Assembly (NCBI GenBank): GCA_013397115.1
Contig: VWZW01002470.1
Coordinates: forward strand, 303,618 to 367,617
Source: Edolisoma coerulescens
Taxonomy: Eukaryota > Chordata > Aves > Passeriformes > Campephagidae
DNA length: 64,000 nt
Direction: 5' to 3'
Position 1 is the stretch's first letter. Every line of letters begins with the position of its first letter. Positions 11,783 to 25,667 of the stretch are shown here, one piece after another. The notes below the pieces were generated by a model. The model ran no database searches. It saw nothing but the letters and a program-made list of their open reading frames with translations, and was not told where the DNA came from. The translations under genes were made by a program, and so were the position numbers.

Positions 11783-14055
11783 GTGAGGGACCAAGGTCAC
11801 CCTTAATTTGTGTTCTGTAGCATGGTCTGAGCTTCCTGGACTCTGCAGTGTTCTTATCCTTGCTTCATATCCTGGAGAAAATGTTTCATTCCCAGAGGAG
11901 CATCCCTTCAGCTGTAAAACCAAAGGTGTCTTAATCACTAAATGCAATCTCTCTGATAAGGCTTTTTAAAATACCCACAAAAGAGACACGAACAAACCAC
12001 CCCCAAACCAAACCCCAAACCCAAACGTATCCTTAGGTGCTATTGAGGAAATTGTGTTAATTTAGCACTGAAGAGCTGATTTTTCTTCTCTTCAGATTTC
12101 ACTTGTTTGAGACTCTCCCTGCCATCGAGGGGGTTTATACCAACACATGCAGAGCTTGTGGAGGGAACAGCATTGCCTGAGGGATGTATCCTCACAAGAT
12201 GATGCCTTAATCCACGTGCAATGGCTCAGAACTCCTCAATGTTTGGAAGAGCCCTGCATTGTTTGGTTTAGTTTTTAAGACCAAAGAAAATTTGGGCATC
12301 AAATACTTGCTTTACCTTTCCAGGCTTTTTCATAAGTTAAAAGCAAATAGTCTTAGAAAAACCCTTATTTGTCAGATATATCCAGAACGTGCAGAGGGAT
12401 TTGTTGTCACAGAAGTACATTTATATATTCACTCAATGAAGTTTTCCTGTTTGCATAATCCTAAATAAAAGATTAAATACGAAATATTATGTCCTAGAAG
12501 AATTTAGAGGAATGCTAATTATTAGTATTTCTATTGATGCTAATGATGAAGATTTACACCAGTGTTAGAGGGAAGAAGAGTAGTCCTACATCCTAAATGT
12601 CTTCTCTTACCAGTTGGTGTTTAATATTCCTGAGATTTTCAACTCAGGCTTTGCCATGAAATAGAGATAATGAGGAAACAGAGTATCCATCTTAAGGGAT
12701 GACAGCATTAATAAATGGCAGATTAGGGCTGAAATAATAAACCAGCTCTGTGATTCAGCCTCTGCTTTCCTAGATTAGTTCCTCTAATCAAAACAATATT
12801 TGTGGCTGCAGTTATGTCTTTCAGGCATGCTTGAAACTGTGTTTTGCACATTTCTTTTCCAAGACTGTTGTTGGGTTTATGGCAATATTTTAAAAAGCTT
12901 TTAAGTTTTTTCCTCTTTCTCCATGATGTAACCTTTGATTTGTTATATTTTGGAAGTATCTTCTTGAAAGATGATAAAAACATGGCATACACTTGGCTGC
13001 TATCACAGCATGGCCTTAGGCAGCTTTTTAAAATTTTTTTTTTAAGTCAGCCTTTTATTATCTCAGTGCCTTAAAAAGGAGCTGAACTGCACTAAGCATG
13101 TTTCCACCATGCATTTTACAATATAAAACCCAGGATTTTATTCACAGAAGGGAATTCTTATGCCATTTTCAAATTCAAGCCTGTTCTACCACTAATAACA
13201 GAATTCACAGGAGAGTTGGGGTTTTTTCCCAGGTGTTGGAGTATTTTTAGTCCTATTGAGCAGTTTATTTGAGATTCTTGGTTTTCCAAGCACGTGGATG
13301 TTGCTCCCAGAACTGCCAGGGTGATGCCCAGCACTGTCCCTGTGTTACAGTCTGACTCCACGGGGTTGCAGCACATGTTTACACTGCTGCCTTGGCAGCA
13401 GCAGAGAGTTGAAGGAAGGTTGCTGTGGCTGTGTTTTCCATGGCTGGTGAGAGCCCCAGTGCACTGGGAAAGCTGGAATCTGCAGTCTGGTGTGGCTGAG
13501 AGCTCCAGGTGCAGCAGCTCTGAAGTTTTGGCTGGAATGAAGTTCAGCAGTTTGGGAATAAAGACAAGCAAGTGCATCTTGTGGCAGGAGGAGGAAGGCA
13601 CCACAGACCTGGAATCTGATGGTCTGTGACTCTACAGAGTGTTGATGAAATCTTTATCACCTAATCTTTATTTGCTTCCCTTTGAACATATGTTAAATGG
13701 TTGAATGAAAGGGAATTTTAGTTCATGTCAATAAAATCACATTTTTCACTCAGTATGTGGCAATATCAGTCTCTTTTCTACCAACTCACTGTATTTTCTC
13801 TCCACATGCACCAGTTTACTTCATTTTCAGGGCCAACATCATGGTTCTGCCTTATCATAAAGGCACAGAACTGGAAATCCAAAAACAGCCTCTTCCTGGC
13901 CAATACTTAATGACTCATGGAGCTTTTTGGGTCTGTTTCCCTGTTTTAAAAAAAGGAACTGGCTGGATTGTAAATCTGGGTTGCAAAGCATTTAATTCTT
14001 GGAGAAGACAAAGACACCAAGCTCTGTTTCTTTAGTTTTCCACTCTGTCTTGCAG
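11783..14055 (+). other. IFT81: IFT81 intron (2.3 kb)
   Basis: Nothing beyond an A/C-rich simple stretch near 11990-12025. The 148-codon minus-strand frame at 13158-13604 is unsupported. Confidence 0.85.
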
Positions 14056-14151
14056 ATAAATGAAGTCAATGCACAAATGAATCAGCTTATTGAGAAAAGG
14101 ATGATGAAGTATGAACCAACTGATAGTAAATTCTCCATGTATCGCCAGCAG
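14056..14151 (+). CDS. IFT81: IFT81 exon, residues 316-347
   Basis: Phase-0 exon of 32 codons, strong acceptor TGTCTTGCAG and donor CAG|GTAAGA. It encodes INEVNAQMNQLIEKRMMKYE followed by PTDSKFSMYRQQ. The NQLIEK-MM motif and terminal YRQQ match IFT81 closely. Confidence 0.96.
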
Positions 14152-15939
14152 GTAAGAAGGAACAAAATGTGTTTTAAGCAGAAGCAGGAGAGAAAATCAG
14201 TCACTGACTGGTTTACGTGCTGATTTTTTCCTTTGATTTATCTATCAGAAATCAGTAGAAATACATAATAATGGAGGACAAAAGGAAAATAAAAAGCTGT
14301 TGAACATAAGTATGCTTAGGGCTGAGTCAAACGTTGCTTTCAGTCGTGTCAGTGAATGTTTTGACTGCTGTCCTTGCATCACAGCAGTTCTGGAAGGAGC
14401 ATTTTGCAGGAGCTATTTTGGTAAAGTTCCAGCTGTGGATGGATTCTTACAAGGCAGCATGAGGGCTGCCTGCTGCAGTTCTGTCCCTTCCTCGTGTCTG
14501 ACCACATGCCATTTTTCTCCATTGCATCTCTTAAGAAGGAGTTCTTTGATTTCTCATCCTGAGGCTGTAAAATAATCTTGCTATAAAATTGGCTGTCTGG
14601 CCCAGTCTTAGTGAATTCCCAAGTTATAAAAAGGATTTATGAACTCGGAGATTTTCGGAGCTTACTCAGGAACCTGAGCGATTCCTTTCCCAGGCAACCT
14701 GCACCACTGCTGATTTTATGGACGATTTTCAGTGTGATGCTTATGGGGACGGGCTTGAAAAATAAAAAGGCTTGAGGAAAATGTATCAGTGGGAGGGAAA
14801 AAATGAGGATAAGATGTGTACTGCAGTTCAGTCGCAAATGCAACGTGAAACGCCCTCTTCTTTTGGAAGAGATGCTCTTCCTGAAAGAAAATTCTGCTCT
14901 GGGACCAAGGAGGGTCCACCCCAGGAGCTGAGGTTGCTGCTGGGAGCTCAGAGCCTTGGTGCTCTTTGCTTTCTTCTGCCAGGGCCTGGGTTCTGTTTCA
15001 CAAAATAATCAGCAGCTCTGGTGTCCCCTGGTTTGTCACCACAGACACCTCATGCAGCAAAGAGCTGAGCTCCCACCCCAGCACAATTCTGTTGGAGATT
15101 TATTTAGGGAGAAAGCTGGTCCTCTCAGCTGAGTGTGAGATAGCTGGTGTGTTTTGGCTTCATTTTTTTTCTAAGTTTTCCCTTTCACTTGAAGAAACCA
15201 GCCATGCCTCAAATTCCTGCACCTGCATCTAAATGAATGTGTTGTGTTATTTTAGAATATTTTTCAACAGGATACTTTGGCAAGAGAAAAATGCTCTTTT
15301 TTTAAAAATCCTTGAACTAATGTATACTTATGTTCCCAAATCTGTTCTGGTCAAAACTCAGGTACTATTAAATATTCAGTCTTGTATAAAATATTATTTT
15401 TTTAAGTGCTTTATCTTCTAGACTCAGAAAAAAGAAAGAATAATCTGTAATCTACACTATTTCTGTACTTTATTGCTTTATTCATCATCTTCCAGCTATT
15501 TGCCAAGATTTAGTGGCTCGGTTCTGCTTTAGTGTAACATATTTCTGTAGGTTGGAGTAGGTTGGAGTTAAAAAAATCTGTATTATGACATTTGTGAAAT
15601 CTTGGATAACTTTCCAGTTAAGCCATGTTGGTGTACCTTACATATGCAGCAAGAGGGACTAAGCTGAAGAAATGGAGCAGCTAAAATGCCTGCCTTTTTC
15701 CTCAATGAAAATGAAAAAATGAGGTGAAGAAATGTAAATCTAAAATGTAAAATATATCAGCTTGAATCTGGGCAAAAAGGCTGTGCTGGAAACCTCATCC
15801 AAACTGGAGAAAGTTGGGATGCTGCAGCCAACTTCCATGAGGTTGTGGTTTAACCTGCTGTATATAATTCATACATTTTATCTAAAAATCATTTTTCTCC
15901 TGATTGAACAAGGCAATTTTTACATTAATGATCTTGCAG
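14152..15939 (+). other. IFT81: IFT81 intron (1.8 kb)
   Basis: AT-rich intron. A small direct repeat (GTTGGAGTAG twice) sits near 15551-15570; nothing else seen. Confidence 0.85.
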
Positions 15940-16086
15940 GCTTCTATAATTTCCCGGAAGAAGGAAGCCAAGGCAGAAGAGCTTCAGGCTGCCAAGGAAG
16001 AGATGTCCAGCCTGGAGAAGCAGGTGGAGCAGAAGAGCAGTCGGGCCCATGAGCTGGAAGGCTCCGAAGTCCTGACTGAGGATGAG
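15940..16086 (+). CDS. IFT81: IFT81 exon, residues 348-396
   Basis: Phase-0 exon of 49 codons, acceptor ATCTTGCAG, donor GAG|GTAGGG. It begins ASIISRKKEAKAEELQAAKE, essentially invariant in vertebrates, and ends GSEVLTEDE. The middle (SSLEKQVEQKSSRAHELE) is more variable coiled coil. Confidence 0.97.
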
Positions 16087-19000
16087 GTAGGGATTTGTAG
16101 CTATTTTCAAATTATTAATTTCTGTTATTCACGTTGTGCCTAATCCATTGCAAGGTATGCAAGGACTCAGTGTTGGGCTGTCTTAATATTCCAGCAAAAT
16201 AATGGCAATATCATCACAGTGGTGTGATGGTGAATAACTAACTATAAAGGTCAATATGATTATAAATAATACAAAAAGTCTGTATATATAAAGCATATTA
16301 CCAGTGATTATCAGAGATGTAATTAGTCCTGTGGTATTTATTACCCACAAAAGTTTTTACTTAAAACCCAGATTTCCCAGACCCTCCTGAAGTTCAGCTG
16401 TGACACCAGCTTTGACTGGCACAGACAGTGTGGCCCAGGCAGAGTGAGATTGGCAGCTGTACTTCTCAAAGCAGCTTTTTCTGCTTCAAAAGTTTGCCAA
16501 GAATAAGGGAGCTGCAGTTTGGTACTGGTTTGTCAGCAAAATAAATTGACTTTTCTTCAGCCAATAGCTTTTCCCAGTTGGGAAGAATCCTGCTAAAGGA
16601 GTTTACAGGCAGAGTCACTAAACTAAAGAGAATTTTATCTGCATCCTTCTCTCAGGTATTGTCTTTGTTTGCACTGCCATCATTTAGCCAGAGGCACACA
16701 CTCTTTGCTTGCTTGTTCTTTGTTTTTGTGCTTTTTTTACATACTACTAAATACAGGGAACACCCTTTTTAGAAGAACTCCCTTCCTAATCCCATAGGAT
16801 GTGCCTGCTCCACAAAATCAGTTTCTTTTAAAGGAGTCTGAAAGTGTGGATGAAAAGCACAGGTGGGAGGAATGGCACAGAGACGTGGAAAATGAAGATG
16901 TTGGCTTCTCTTCCCATCACACACTGTACCCTTTCCTTAGGTAGCAAAATAAGGAACCCACTGCATTAGATTTCTCTCCACTTTGAGGTTTTTAGCTCCA
17001 CTGGGCACGTTGCTGGAGCCTTTGACAAGTTTTTAAGCAAAAATAAAAGCAGAAAGCTGACAATTTGTGTTTTGTGACATGTGATGGAAAGAAGTGTTTA
17101 ATTAATCAACAAGAATGTATTACCAAGACAGCAGCATATGTTTTACATTATCTGCACAGGCACTGTAAGGTAAGAAATAATTGTGTCTGTTTTTCAGGGA
17201 GACAAGAAACTGATCCATAGACATTTGAGGAGAACAGGGTAGGAAGGAAACCTCATAACCTTGTAAAAGGCTTAGTAATGAAAAGCTCAAGTGAATTGTC
17301 TGACTCAAGGAAGTGGCTCAAGACAGAAAAAGGACAAGACCTGTTTTGGACATGACCTGCATTCTTTTTGTTCCAATATGCTCTGCTTTTGATTTTTAAA
17401 ATATTTTCAAGTCTTCATTTTGCAGAGTGAAGGATAAATGACTGAGCAATTTGGAGAAAACCATTGGCTTAAAATCAGAAGTGTTTGTCTTTTCATAAGA
17501 AGCATTTCCTGGTTTGTAAAATACTTTTCTGCAAGGAAATGTGTATTGGCAAGGAAGCCAATGTATAAATCCATGTCCTGTTCATGTTTATTACTTCCTT
17601 AGGTGAACTGCAGTGGTACTCACAGGCACCAGTGTAAAGGGTGTTTCCTGTGCCTGAAAACTAGGAAAGGATTTGAATTCTTGATGGTTTTTGATCACTT
17701 CTGTTTCAAAGGTCATAGTTTCCTCAGCTGGAAAGTGGAGACAGTGATATTTAATTCTTTGTAAATGTCTGCTGCCAAAATTGCTGCACAGGGCCTTGGT
17801 GCTGTAGATTCTGCATCTCCTCAAAGTCCATGGCAAATGCACAGAACCAGTCCTGCCTCAGAGTGGGGCTGTGAGGAGCCAGGACTGAGAGATGAGACAG
17901 GATTGGCAGGGAAGAGGCGATGAAGCACAAGTGGCATGAATATTGAAAGTCTCGGTTCCTCACTCCCAGCCAACCTTCTGCTGTAGCTTTGTTTCTGCTA
18001 CGTTCTGCTTTAGGGTTTGTATTTTCTGGTTCAGTGCTCTGCTGCTCCAGCTTGGAGCCAACAGCAAAGGAAATGTTGATTAATGTGGTGGTGAGTCAGT
18101 GCTGCAGTTCGTGGGTCCCTGGGGACAGGAGGAGTTGTACATTCAACCTTCACCTCACACTCTGACAGCTGAGAGCTTCCTTACACTTTCCTCTTCCAGT
18201 CACACCTTTGACATTTAATTCCTCCATTTTTAAAAAGGAAGAAAGAGGGGTTTTTAACAAAGAGCTTTGCTGTCTTAAATTTAAATGGATTTTTTAATCC
18301 TATCAAAATGCTACAGTTAAAGCAAAGCCTTGTTTTTCTCCCATACCCAGCATTTCTAATCTTTGCTTTATCTCACTTTGCTCTGTCCTCTTACATCCCA
18401 TGGCACTCTCAAGTCTTGGCAATAGAAGAATCAGCACCTTCCTAACCTGTGCTCCCAAACCAGCATTTGGATCTCCAGTTGAGGTAGTCTTAGCCCTTCA
18501 TTCACCAGAAGGTCAAGCCTGGCTTAGGTTTTTAGGTGCCAGTGCTTTGCTTTCTTCCACTGGGTTTGAGAGGTTGTACACCTGGATAGAACTCAGGAGA
18601 AACAGCAGGGAATAACCAATTCATTTACATCAAACACAGAAAAGTAGGAATAAATTGTCTGCTTTGGGGATTATGAAATCCTTTTAAGTACTTCAAACAA
18701 AGTGCAGTGAGCAGGGGGCACAGTTGGCAGCTCCTCGCTGCAGCTGTCAGATCCTGAAAATTAGGGAATCACATGTTGGCACTTGGAATGCTGGATGGTT
18801 CAATTACAAGTGATCCTAGGTAAAGCTGGGATATTTTTAGCCCTTTACACAACCCATTGTACTTTCCAGAGTTCAGCACAGGGCCCCAAGAACTCCCAGT
18901 GATTCGGGGCTGTCTCAGAGCTGTGCTGAGCTGCAGGAGTGGGAATTAGTCTGGTTCTGAGAACATGGCATAGGAAATCCTCTCACTTCGCTCACAGGTG

Positions 19001-22000
19001 TGTGAGGTTTGCATATGCATTTACTTAAGGAGTTTAATCTTTTTTCCATACAAATGTTTATCCATGCCTACCTGCCCCTGGGAAAACAAGACAAACGTTT
19101 CCCACTTGCAAACAGAGAAAGCAGCCTCAGACCAAAAATCTTGTCACTTTTCCTCAAAAACTGTTGATTCACCTGAATCTGCCAGATTTTTGCTGTAGGA
19201 ACCAAACTTGCAGAGATTCAGGGAAATCTCCCAGAGCTGAGCACTCCTTCAACACCCCCTGCCATGGATCAATCCTGGATCTCACTGATCTGTGCATCTT
19301 CCCTGAGCACTGAAAATGGGTTTTCATTATAAATATTTGGATTGATTCAAAGTATTAGTAATGGCTGCTTTAATACTTCTTGCCTGACCAGAAGCAAGCA
19401 TTCCTAGAAAATGCTAAGGAAGAGTTTTCCTGGCTGAGCTGTGCCATGAGCAGGCTGTAGGATACTTTCATTTTATTAGACTGAGGTTCTACTGCTCTTG
19501 TCTTTTAGAAGCTCATCCTTCTATGTCTGAGTTATTAACTCTGTCCAACATTGGCTGTACTAGCTTAAATTTAGAGCCTCTTAGGAAAAAAATATGGAAA
19601 ACTTGTCATGTTCAGGAACTTTTCCTAACTGAATTTTAATACTTTGGACAGTCTGTATCCCATTAATTAGTCTAGTTAGAAATTAAAACATCTGTTCCTC
19701 AGTTCTTAATGAAAATAGGTACAGTCAGCTAAGATTTTCTGCAGTTATTGTGCTTATGCAAATAATTTTATTAACTAAACTGTTTATTTGGAACCTTGTT
19801 TAGTTATGTGTTTCATAAGAAACACTTTTTCTTTTTACAATTAATACTTTATTTTCTGTAGTACCTTCATATGAAGACTATTTTGATTACAATAACACAA
19901 TCAAATTGCTGCATTAATCCAGAAAATACTATTGTAAAAGATTTGACTCCAAAGTGAGCGATTTATCTGGGATTTGTTCTTTGGAGAAAACAAGCTTATC
20001 CATTTTTGCTTTAATGATAATCTCGGAATAAGAACCTTGTGAAAACTTCTCCTGGGGCAAGTGTGAGGTTAAAGGAGATGAGGTGAGGAGCTTGTAGTGA
20101 AAGGCCAAGGCTGACATAGAGGAGCTGGGCTCTGGTCCCAGTTCTGGCCACAGAGGGCACGTGGTCACCAGGCTGATGTCCTTTCCTGGAGGGGGAGAAC
20201 CTGCCAGGCTCTGGATGCCCCTGGAGAAGCCATTTCAACATCCCTGATTTGATTTTATTTAGAACTGTTATAATAATTCGTTCACTAAGTGTGGAGAAAC
20301 TGAATCTGGTGATACCAATCTCTTCCAGATTCTAATAAATGGAGAAGCATAAATTAGGTGCATTGCTGGATTCTTCCAATAAAAGTGGAGCATAATCCAG
20401 GAAATCTGCCCAGGGATGGTGGATACCTGAGTGCTGTGGGATGTTATGTGAGAGATCAAAGTCCTGTTTTCATTCACTGTGTTCCATAACCTGCATTCCA
20501 GGCTTGTTATGTTACAGTCCCCCATAAAAATAGCCAAGTGAAAAGGCAGAATCTTTGCTTGCTTTCCCTTGGATGGTTTTTGTGTCTCCAGGGGCTCTGA
20601 CTCGGCCGACACGGGCTCCAGGCTGGTTTGCTTCAACTGCTCCCTCACTGCCAGCACTTGGTTCTTGTCCAGTCATTTAATCTTTGAAGCTGAAATAACT
20701 GCTTGTGTTAAATTGCTTGAGAAAGAAAAGCTACTGGTGGACATGGCCTCGACTGGAACCTCACTGCACGGGCAGATCCATGGGAATTCCACAGGATGAG
20801 CCTGCTGAGTTTGGACACAGGGAGCAGTTGCCTTGGTCTATGGGAAAATGCTGCTGCTCAGAAGTGGATTCCTTTGGTTACTTAACTTGAAAGTGATGTG
20901 GCCAAACAATGTTATTTCTCTGTGAACTATTCAAATTATTTAAAAGACCTTTTGCCACAGTAAAATGCAGTGTTTTGTGGCATTGGTTTCTCATGTACAC
21001 TTGAGGTGTATAAAGCCTCAGAAGCAATGCTCCCACAGATGAAAACATTGGTATTTTATATTTTCTTTCAATTTTTGGAAACCTATGGAATGATTCTCAG
21101 CTTTTAGGCTGAGGAAACCTAATTTTGCTCTAAGATCATTACAAGCTGCTGATTTAAGGAGAGTCAAATCTAGGAGCTTGGCCCTGGATCTAAAGGAGCC
21201 TTCAGTCAGTGAGATTTTGAGGGGCTAATCTGTGCTGCCTTTGGAGTAGATCAGGTCTTTTGAACATTTTGCCAAATTATTGATTGATTTTCTACACAGA
21301 TGATCATTTTCCTACTGTTGTTTATAACTGTTTTACCTTGTTTGCTGCAATAAAAGCTGTGTGAAAGGTTAAGTTTGCTTTAAAAAGCCAGAGATTGTGC
21401 TGACTGACATCCACCTCCTAAAAGGAACAGATTTCAGTTGTCACTGTGAGCAACTTGTAGTTCATTTTGGATGAAATTTGTATTATGTAGTCCTAAGTTA
21501 ATCAACTAATAATAGAGCAGTGGTGGAATTGGTTCGTTAATCAACAAGATCCTTTGACTTCCATTGTAAAATACATTATGCTTTGAATATTGAATATGCA
21601 AATACTCTGCCTCCCACTCGAGCTATTTTCAAGACCTTAAAAGTGAAGAGAATAATAGTTTGCTTTTCATCCTGGGATACACTGACAGAAGATTGTTCAG
21701 ATTTGATAGCTCTGTGTGGTCACATATTAAGTTTAATCCATTACCTCATTCTTTCTTATATTCCACTGGTCAAATGAAATGTCCCAGGGATCAAGACAGA
21801 TGACTCTGCTTGCCTTAGATTTTCCTCAGTTGGTTGGAGAGATTGTATTTATACTTCTGTAATCACTTGGAAATCACAGAAAGCTTGGTATTGTCTAAGC
21901 AATTAAAGAAAAAAAAAAAAAGNTCTGCAAAGATAATCTTGACAAAGTTTACTAAAATGTGCATCTCTTTTCTTTAAAATCCTACGAATAAATTCTTCTT

Positions 22001-24257
22001 TTCTCCCCTTCAGAAACTTTAGGGACATTAAATCTTCTTGTCTTTAATTTTTTACTTTTTTTTGTGATTTCAGAAGTGGTTTCATTTTTGTTCTTATTTG
22101 ACACATTCTTTGAAAGAGACGAATGGTTTGAATCTGTAATGGAGTCTTTTTCTAAAATGTTTGTAAATCACTGGAGTTAAGCATTTGTTGAAAAGATACT
22201 TAATATGCTTAAAGAGCTAAATAGCTTGTCTTTTTCTCTATAGCCTGATTTTCAGTTGCCCTTAGAACTGTCATGTTTTAATTTACCTGCCCACATAGCC
22301 ATAGAAGCAAGAAAGAACTTGAATTTCTAATTAGAAAATATTATAAGAGAGCAAAAAGCAAAACAGCATCTTTTTAACTCATGAAGGCACTTTTAAAATA
22401 AAATGGTGTAACTAAAATGGAATTACTCTCAAGCAGAAAGGTGGATGCAATTTGAATTTTCAGTCTAAATATGTCGAAGTGACTCAGTATTAGCATTTTC
22501 AAGCTTTATTTAACCTAGGCAGGTTTATTTGTTTCCTTAAGGATTTCTTCCTTTCTCTGAGCACCCTCTGTGCATCCCCTTCATCTCCCCCACTCCTTCA
22601 GCTCTTTGGTCTCTGGCACATGGGCAGTGTCCTGGACTTCTCTGGGATGTTCTCAGTTGGAACAATGGGAGCAGAATTTGCCTCATTTGTGGGAATGACC
22701 CCACTGCTNGTATTAACTAAGAGGATGTGATTGAATTTGCTATGAAAAGGAATGAATTTGGCACTAGTGTATTAAATGTGCCAGTAATGTACCAGAGAGT
22801 GAGACAGGGCTCAGGTGACCTTGTGTATCCTTGTCCTGGGTAGTAGCAGGATGTAGGATGTTGTCCCAAAGCCACACAGAGGCCAGTCTGCATAGAGCAC
22901 ATTGAGTAATTTGTGGGTTTGTTCTTTCACCAAAAACGTTTATAGCTTTTGGCTTTAAAAATAGTTCTGGAGCGTAGCAAGACAGAGGCAGCTTTGGCCT
23001 AGATATTGCACAGGATGGCAGATGAACAGGGTTGATTTCATCGTGGGCATTTTGCCCAGGACACTTTTTATAGAACATACAGTTACTCTGGGGGTTCTTA
23101 GCCTGTGGTCACATTGGGGGTTTGGATTTATTCTGTAGAAGGGAGAGGGATAATTTCGCAAAAAGAAAAATTAATGTAAATTTCAAAATGTAAGCTCTTT
23201 TATGTTTGAATTTCAAACCTGTATCAGTAGGAGTGGGATTCATTTTCCTTCTGGGGCTGCCTGGTGTGTGCTCCCTGCACACACTGAACCCCTCCTCATC
23301 CAGGAGCATTCTGAAGCCTGTTCTTACATCATTTACTCTCATAAATTTTTTTTGCTTTCCATCTCTGGATCAGAATGCATTTTTGAGCTGTGACTGGCAT
23401 TTACCTCGCAGCTCTCATGTAAAATCCAGGAATAATAGCTGAGATTGCAAGACAGATGGAAGACATTAAAGCACAGAAAAATCTTACCTGTTTGTTTCAG
23501 CCCCTGGTACTTGTGTTACAAATTGAACACACACAGGTTCAGGTGTAAATTAGCTAAGGCTGTTGGACCGTAAGGGTTTTTATTATTTTACTCCGTCTTT
23601 AATAAAAATATAAATTCTCCATTGCTTTAGATTTTGAGTGAAATAAATATTGCATTTCTCTCTTTCTATGCAAAGATTCTGCTTGTATTTTCCTGGGTTT
23701 GAAAATTTAGCCAGCGATATCACCTAGGTCTGCAGGAGTCAAGGAAAGAGTACAACAAGTTTTAACTACTGAGAATGTTTTTTAAAAAAAATGTTTTCCC
23801 ATGTCCTCTTCCCTTCCAGTTTTGCTGCTGTCTGTTACCATGTTTTGGTCTGCAGAGCTGGGGCTGAGCAGTGCCGAGCTGGGGCTCTGTTACAAGTGCA
23901 AATTACTGTTGCATTAAGTTTTTATTATCCATGACTCCCATAACATTTTGCAAGGAGTATTTACTTTTCCAGCTGTCAAATGGTGGCGAGCAGGAGGGAG
24001 TGATCTCAGGCCTGCAAATGAGTGAGCTGGGACACTCACAGAAGGCAGTGGAGCTGCTTTTCTTGATCTCACTCAGCGAACAAATGCAGAGCTGCAAATA
24101 AATAGACCCTGGGAATCCTGAATTCCAGCCCTCAGTTCCAAACACGGCATCTCCAATGTGCAGGACAAAGAGGATAATTACATTTTATGCAGTGAGGGGC
24201 TGTGGTAAAGCCCTGCTTTGCTGTAGGTGAAGTGAGTTCCTGCTCTCTCTCCCCCAG
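16087..24257 (+). other. IFT81: IFT81 intron (8.2 kb), contains an n-flanked duplicated block
   Basis: Largest intron. It contains the 784-bp block at 21924-22707, bounded by ambiguous bases at 21923 and 22709, so its real length is uncertain. No other gene seen; the 129-codon minus-strand frame at 20268-20657 is not recognisable. Confidence 0.85.
21924..22707 (+). repeat. 784-bp block, copy A, bounded by n at 21923 and 22709
   Basis: Direct duplicate of 25668-26451: same length and no gaps. By eye there are only two substitutions (T/C near 22030, A/G near 22385). The left border is a run of A then 'n'; the right border is 'n' two bases after similarity stops. The block contains no exon. Single n characters on both sides suggest a short contig inserted into a gap, so this copy is probably an assembly artefact rather than a genomic duplication. 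Confidence 0.95.
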
Positions 24258-24407
24258 TTCAAGCAGTACGTGAACAAGCTCCGGAGCAAGAACACGTTTT
24301 ACAAGAAGAAGCGCCTGGAAATGGCAGGAATGACCGCGGAGTACGGGATCCTGCAGAGGACCGAGGAGCTCCTGAGGCAGCGCCACGAGGCCGTCCAGCA
24401 GCAGTTG
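24258..24407 (+). CDS. IFT81: IFT81 exon, residues 397-446
   Basis: Phase-0 exon of 50 codons, strong acceptor CTCTCCCCCAG, donor TTG|GTAACA. It begins FKQYVNKLRSKNTFYKKKRL and includes ILQRTEELLRQRHEAVQQQL. The F-YVNKLRSK and LQRTEELL-QRHE motifs are diagnostic of IFT81. This exon is clearly GC-richer than its flanks. Confidence 0.97.
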
Positions 24408-25357
24408 GTAACAGGAGCTGGTGCTGCTGCCCCAGCCCTCCCTGCCCCGAGCAGCCTCAGGGTCACAGGGATGCTGCTCGGGTTGTCCTGATGGGTATCG
24501 CCCTCAGCTCCCGCCGCCCTTGCTCAGGGAGCCTTTAGGGTAGAAAAGGTATTTTTGTCTGTTGACCGTGAGGCTGCTGTGCTTTGTGTCCATCAGGACT
24601 GGTCTGCAGCTTCTTTTAGACTGAGGGGCCTGACCCTGCTTTTTAAAGGCGATGGTGAATCTGCACAAACACCGCTCGGGGCAAGGCTGGGTGCTTAAAT
24701 TAATTTTTGGTACCCACAGATGTAGTGAGAGCTTAGAGAATGACCAACAGCAAATAGGATCCAAGTTACTGCTGTAAAATATACAGGAATAGTATTTGAA
24801 GAAAGAGCAGGCAGGAAGGAAACAACCCCAGAATATTTAGAAGAAAATGCATTTAAATTTAAAACTGGATGAACCTTTCCTAAGCCAGAACAGCAGCAGA
24901 AAGGATTCTGCTCTGGGTAACTGTAAGCATCCCAAATGCAGGAACACTCTGGGGTATTTTCTTCCAGTCCCTGGATTCTTGTTACCAAAATACTTTATAA
25001 AATAATTAGCTGCATCTTCTGATCAAGCCAGACAGATTTTACACATTGAACTTCAGAGCCTGACCTCCAGCCCACTTTACTCTGTGGAAACTCTCTGTTC
25101 ACTTCATTGAGCACTGGATGACCAAATATTGTATTTACAGAGGGTTTTCATTGTCCTGCTGTTCAGGCACAAGATAAAATCTACTTTTCTAGCAGCTGGA
25201 TTAATTATAATAAATTGATTAATAATAATAAATTGATTAATAAATTGATTACAGTACTTACCCTTTTTCACTTCTTTACAATATTTGGCTCCAAGAAGGA
25301 ATTTGCTGTTTCTTGGTTAATGGACTCACATCTAGCATTTATTGTTTGTGTCTGCAG
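24408..25357 (+). other. IFT81: IFT81 intron (950 bp)
   Basis: Contains an AT-rich simple repeat at about 25201-25252 (TTGATTAATAA units); otherwise nothing seen. Confidence 0.85.
25201..25252. repeat. AT-rich simple repeat (TTGATTAATAA-like units)
   Basis: Repeated AATAAATTGATTAAT blocks, about 50 bases, roughly 100 bases upstream of the next exon. Confidence 0.85.
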
Positions 25358-25486
25358 CAAGCAATTGAGGAGAAGAAAGGAATCTCTGGATACAGCTACA
25401 CCCAGGAGGAGCTGGAACGAGTCTCTGCAGTGAAGAGTGAAATGGATGAAGTGAAAGGCCAGACATTAGATAACATGTCTGAAATG
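25358..25486 (+). CDS. IFT81: IFT81 exon, residues 447-489
   Basis: Phase-0 exon of 43 codons, acceptor GTGTCTGCAG. It encodes QAIEEKKGISGYSYTQEELE, then RVSAVKSEMDEVKG and LDNMSEM. EEKKGISGYSYTQEELERVSA is among the most conserved stretches of IFT81. The donor ATG|GTGATT is weaker than its neighbours'. The exon length is a multiple of three. Confidence 0.97.
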
Positions 25487-25596
25487 GTGATTTTGGTCTT
25501 AAACTATTGTATTTCCTCAGTTTGAGTATCTGGTTCCTCAGCATATAAAACCCAGTTTAATGTTTTTCTTTGGGTTTATAATTTTCCTTTAATCTG

Positions 25597-25653
25597 TATA
25601 TATATATGTATATATATATATGTATGTATATATATATAAAAATATATAAATAT
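25597..25653. repeat. TA/TATG microsatellite
   Basis: Alternating TA with TATG interruptions for about 57 bases, ending 15 bases before the duplicated block begins. Confidence 0.95.
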
Positions 25654-25667
25654 TTCTAACAAATACA

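Noticed and set aside
13158..13604. 148-codon minus-strand frame
   Set aside because: Inside an IFT81 intron, overlapped by a plus-strand frame of similar extent, no recognisable motif.
20268..20657. 129-codon minus-strand frame, considered as a transposon protein fragment
   Set aside because: A FMGDCN phrase recalls LINE endonuclease motifs, but the rest does not follow that domain order.
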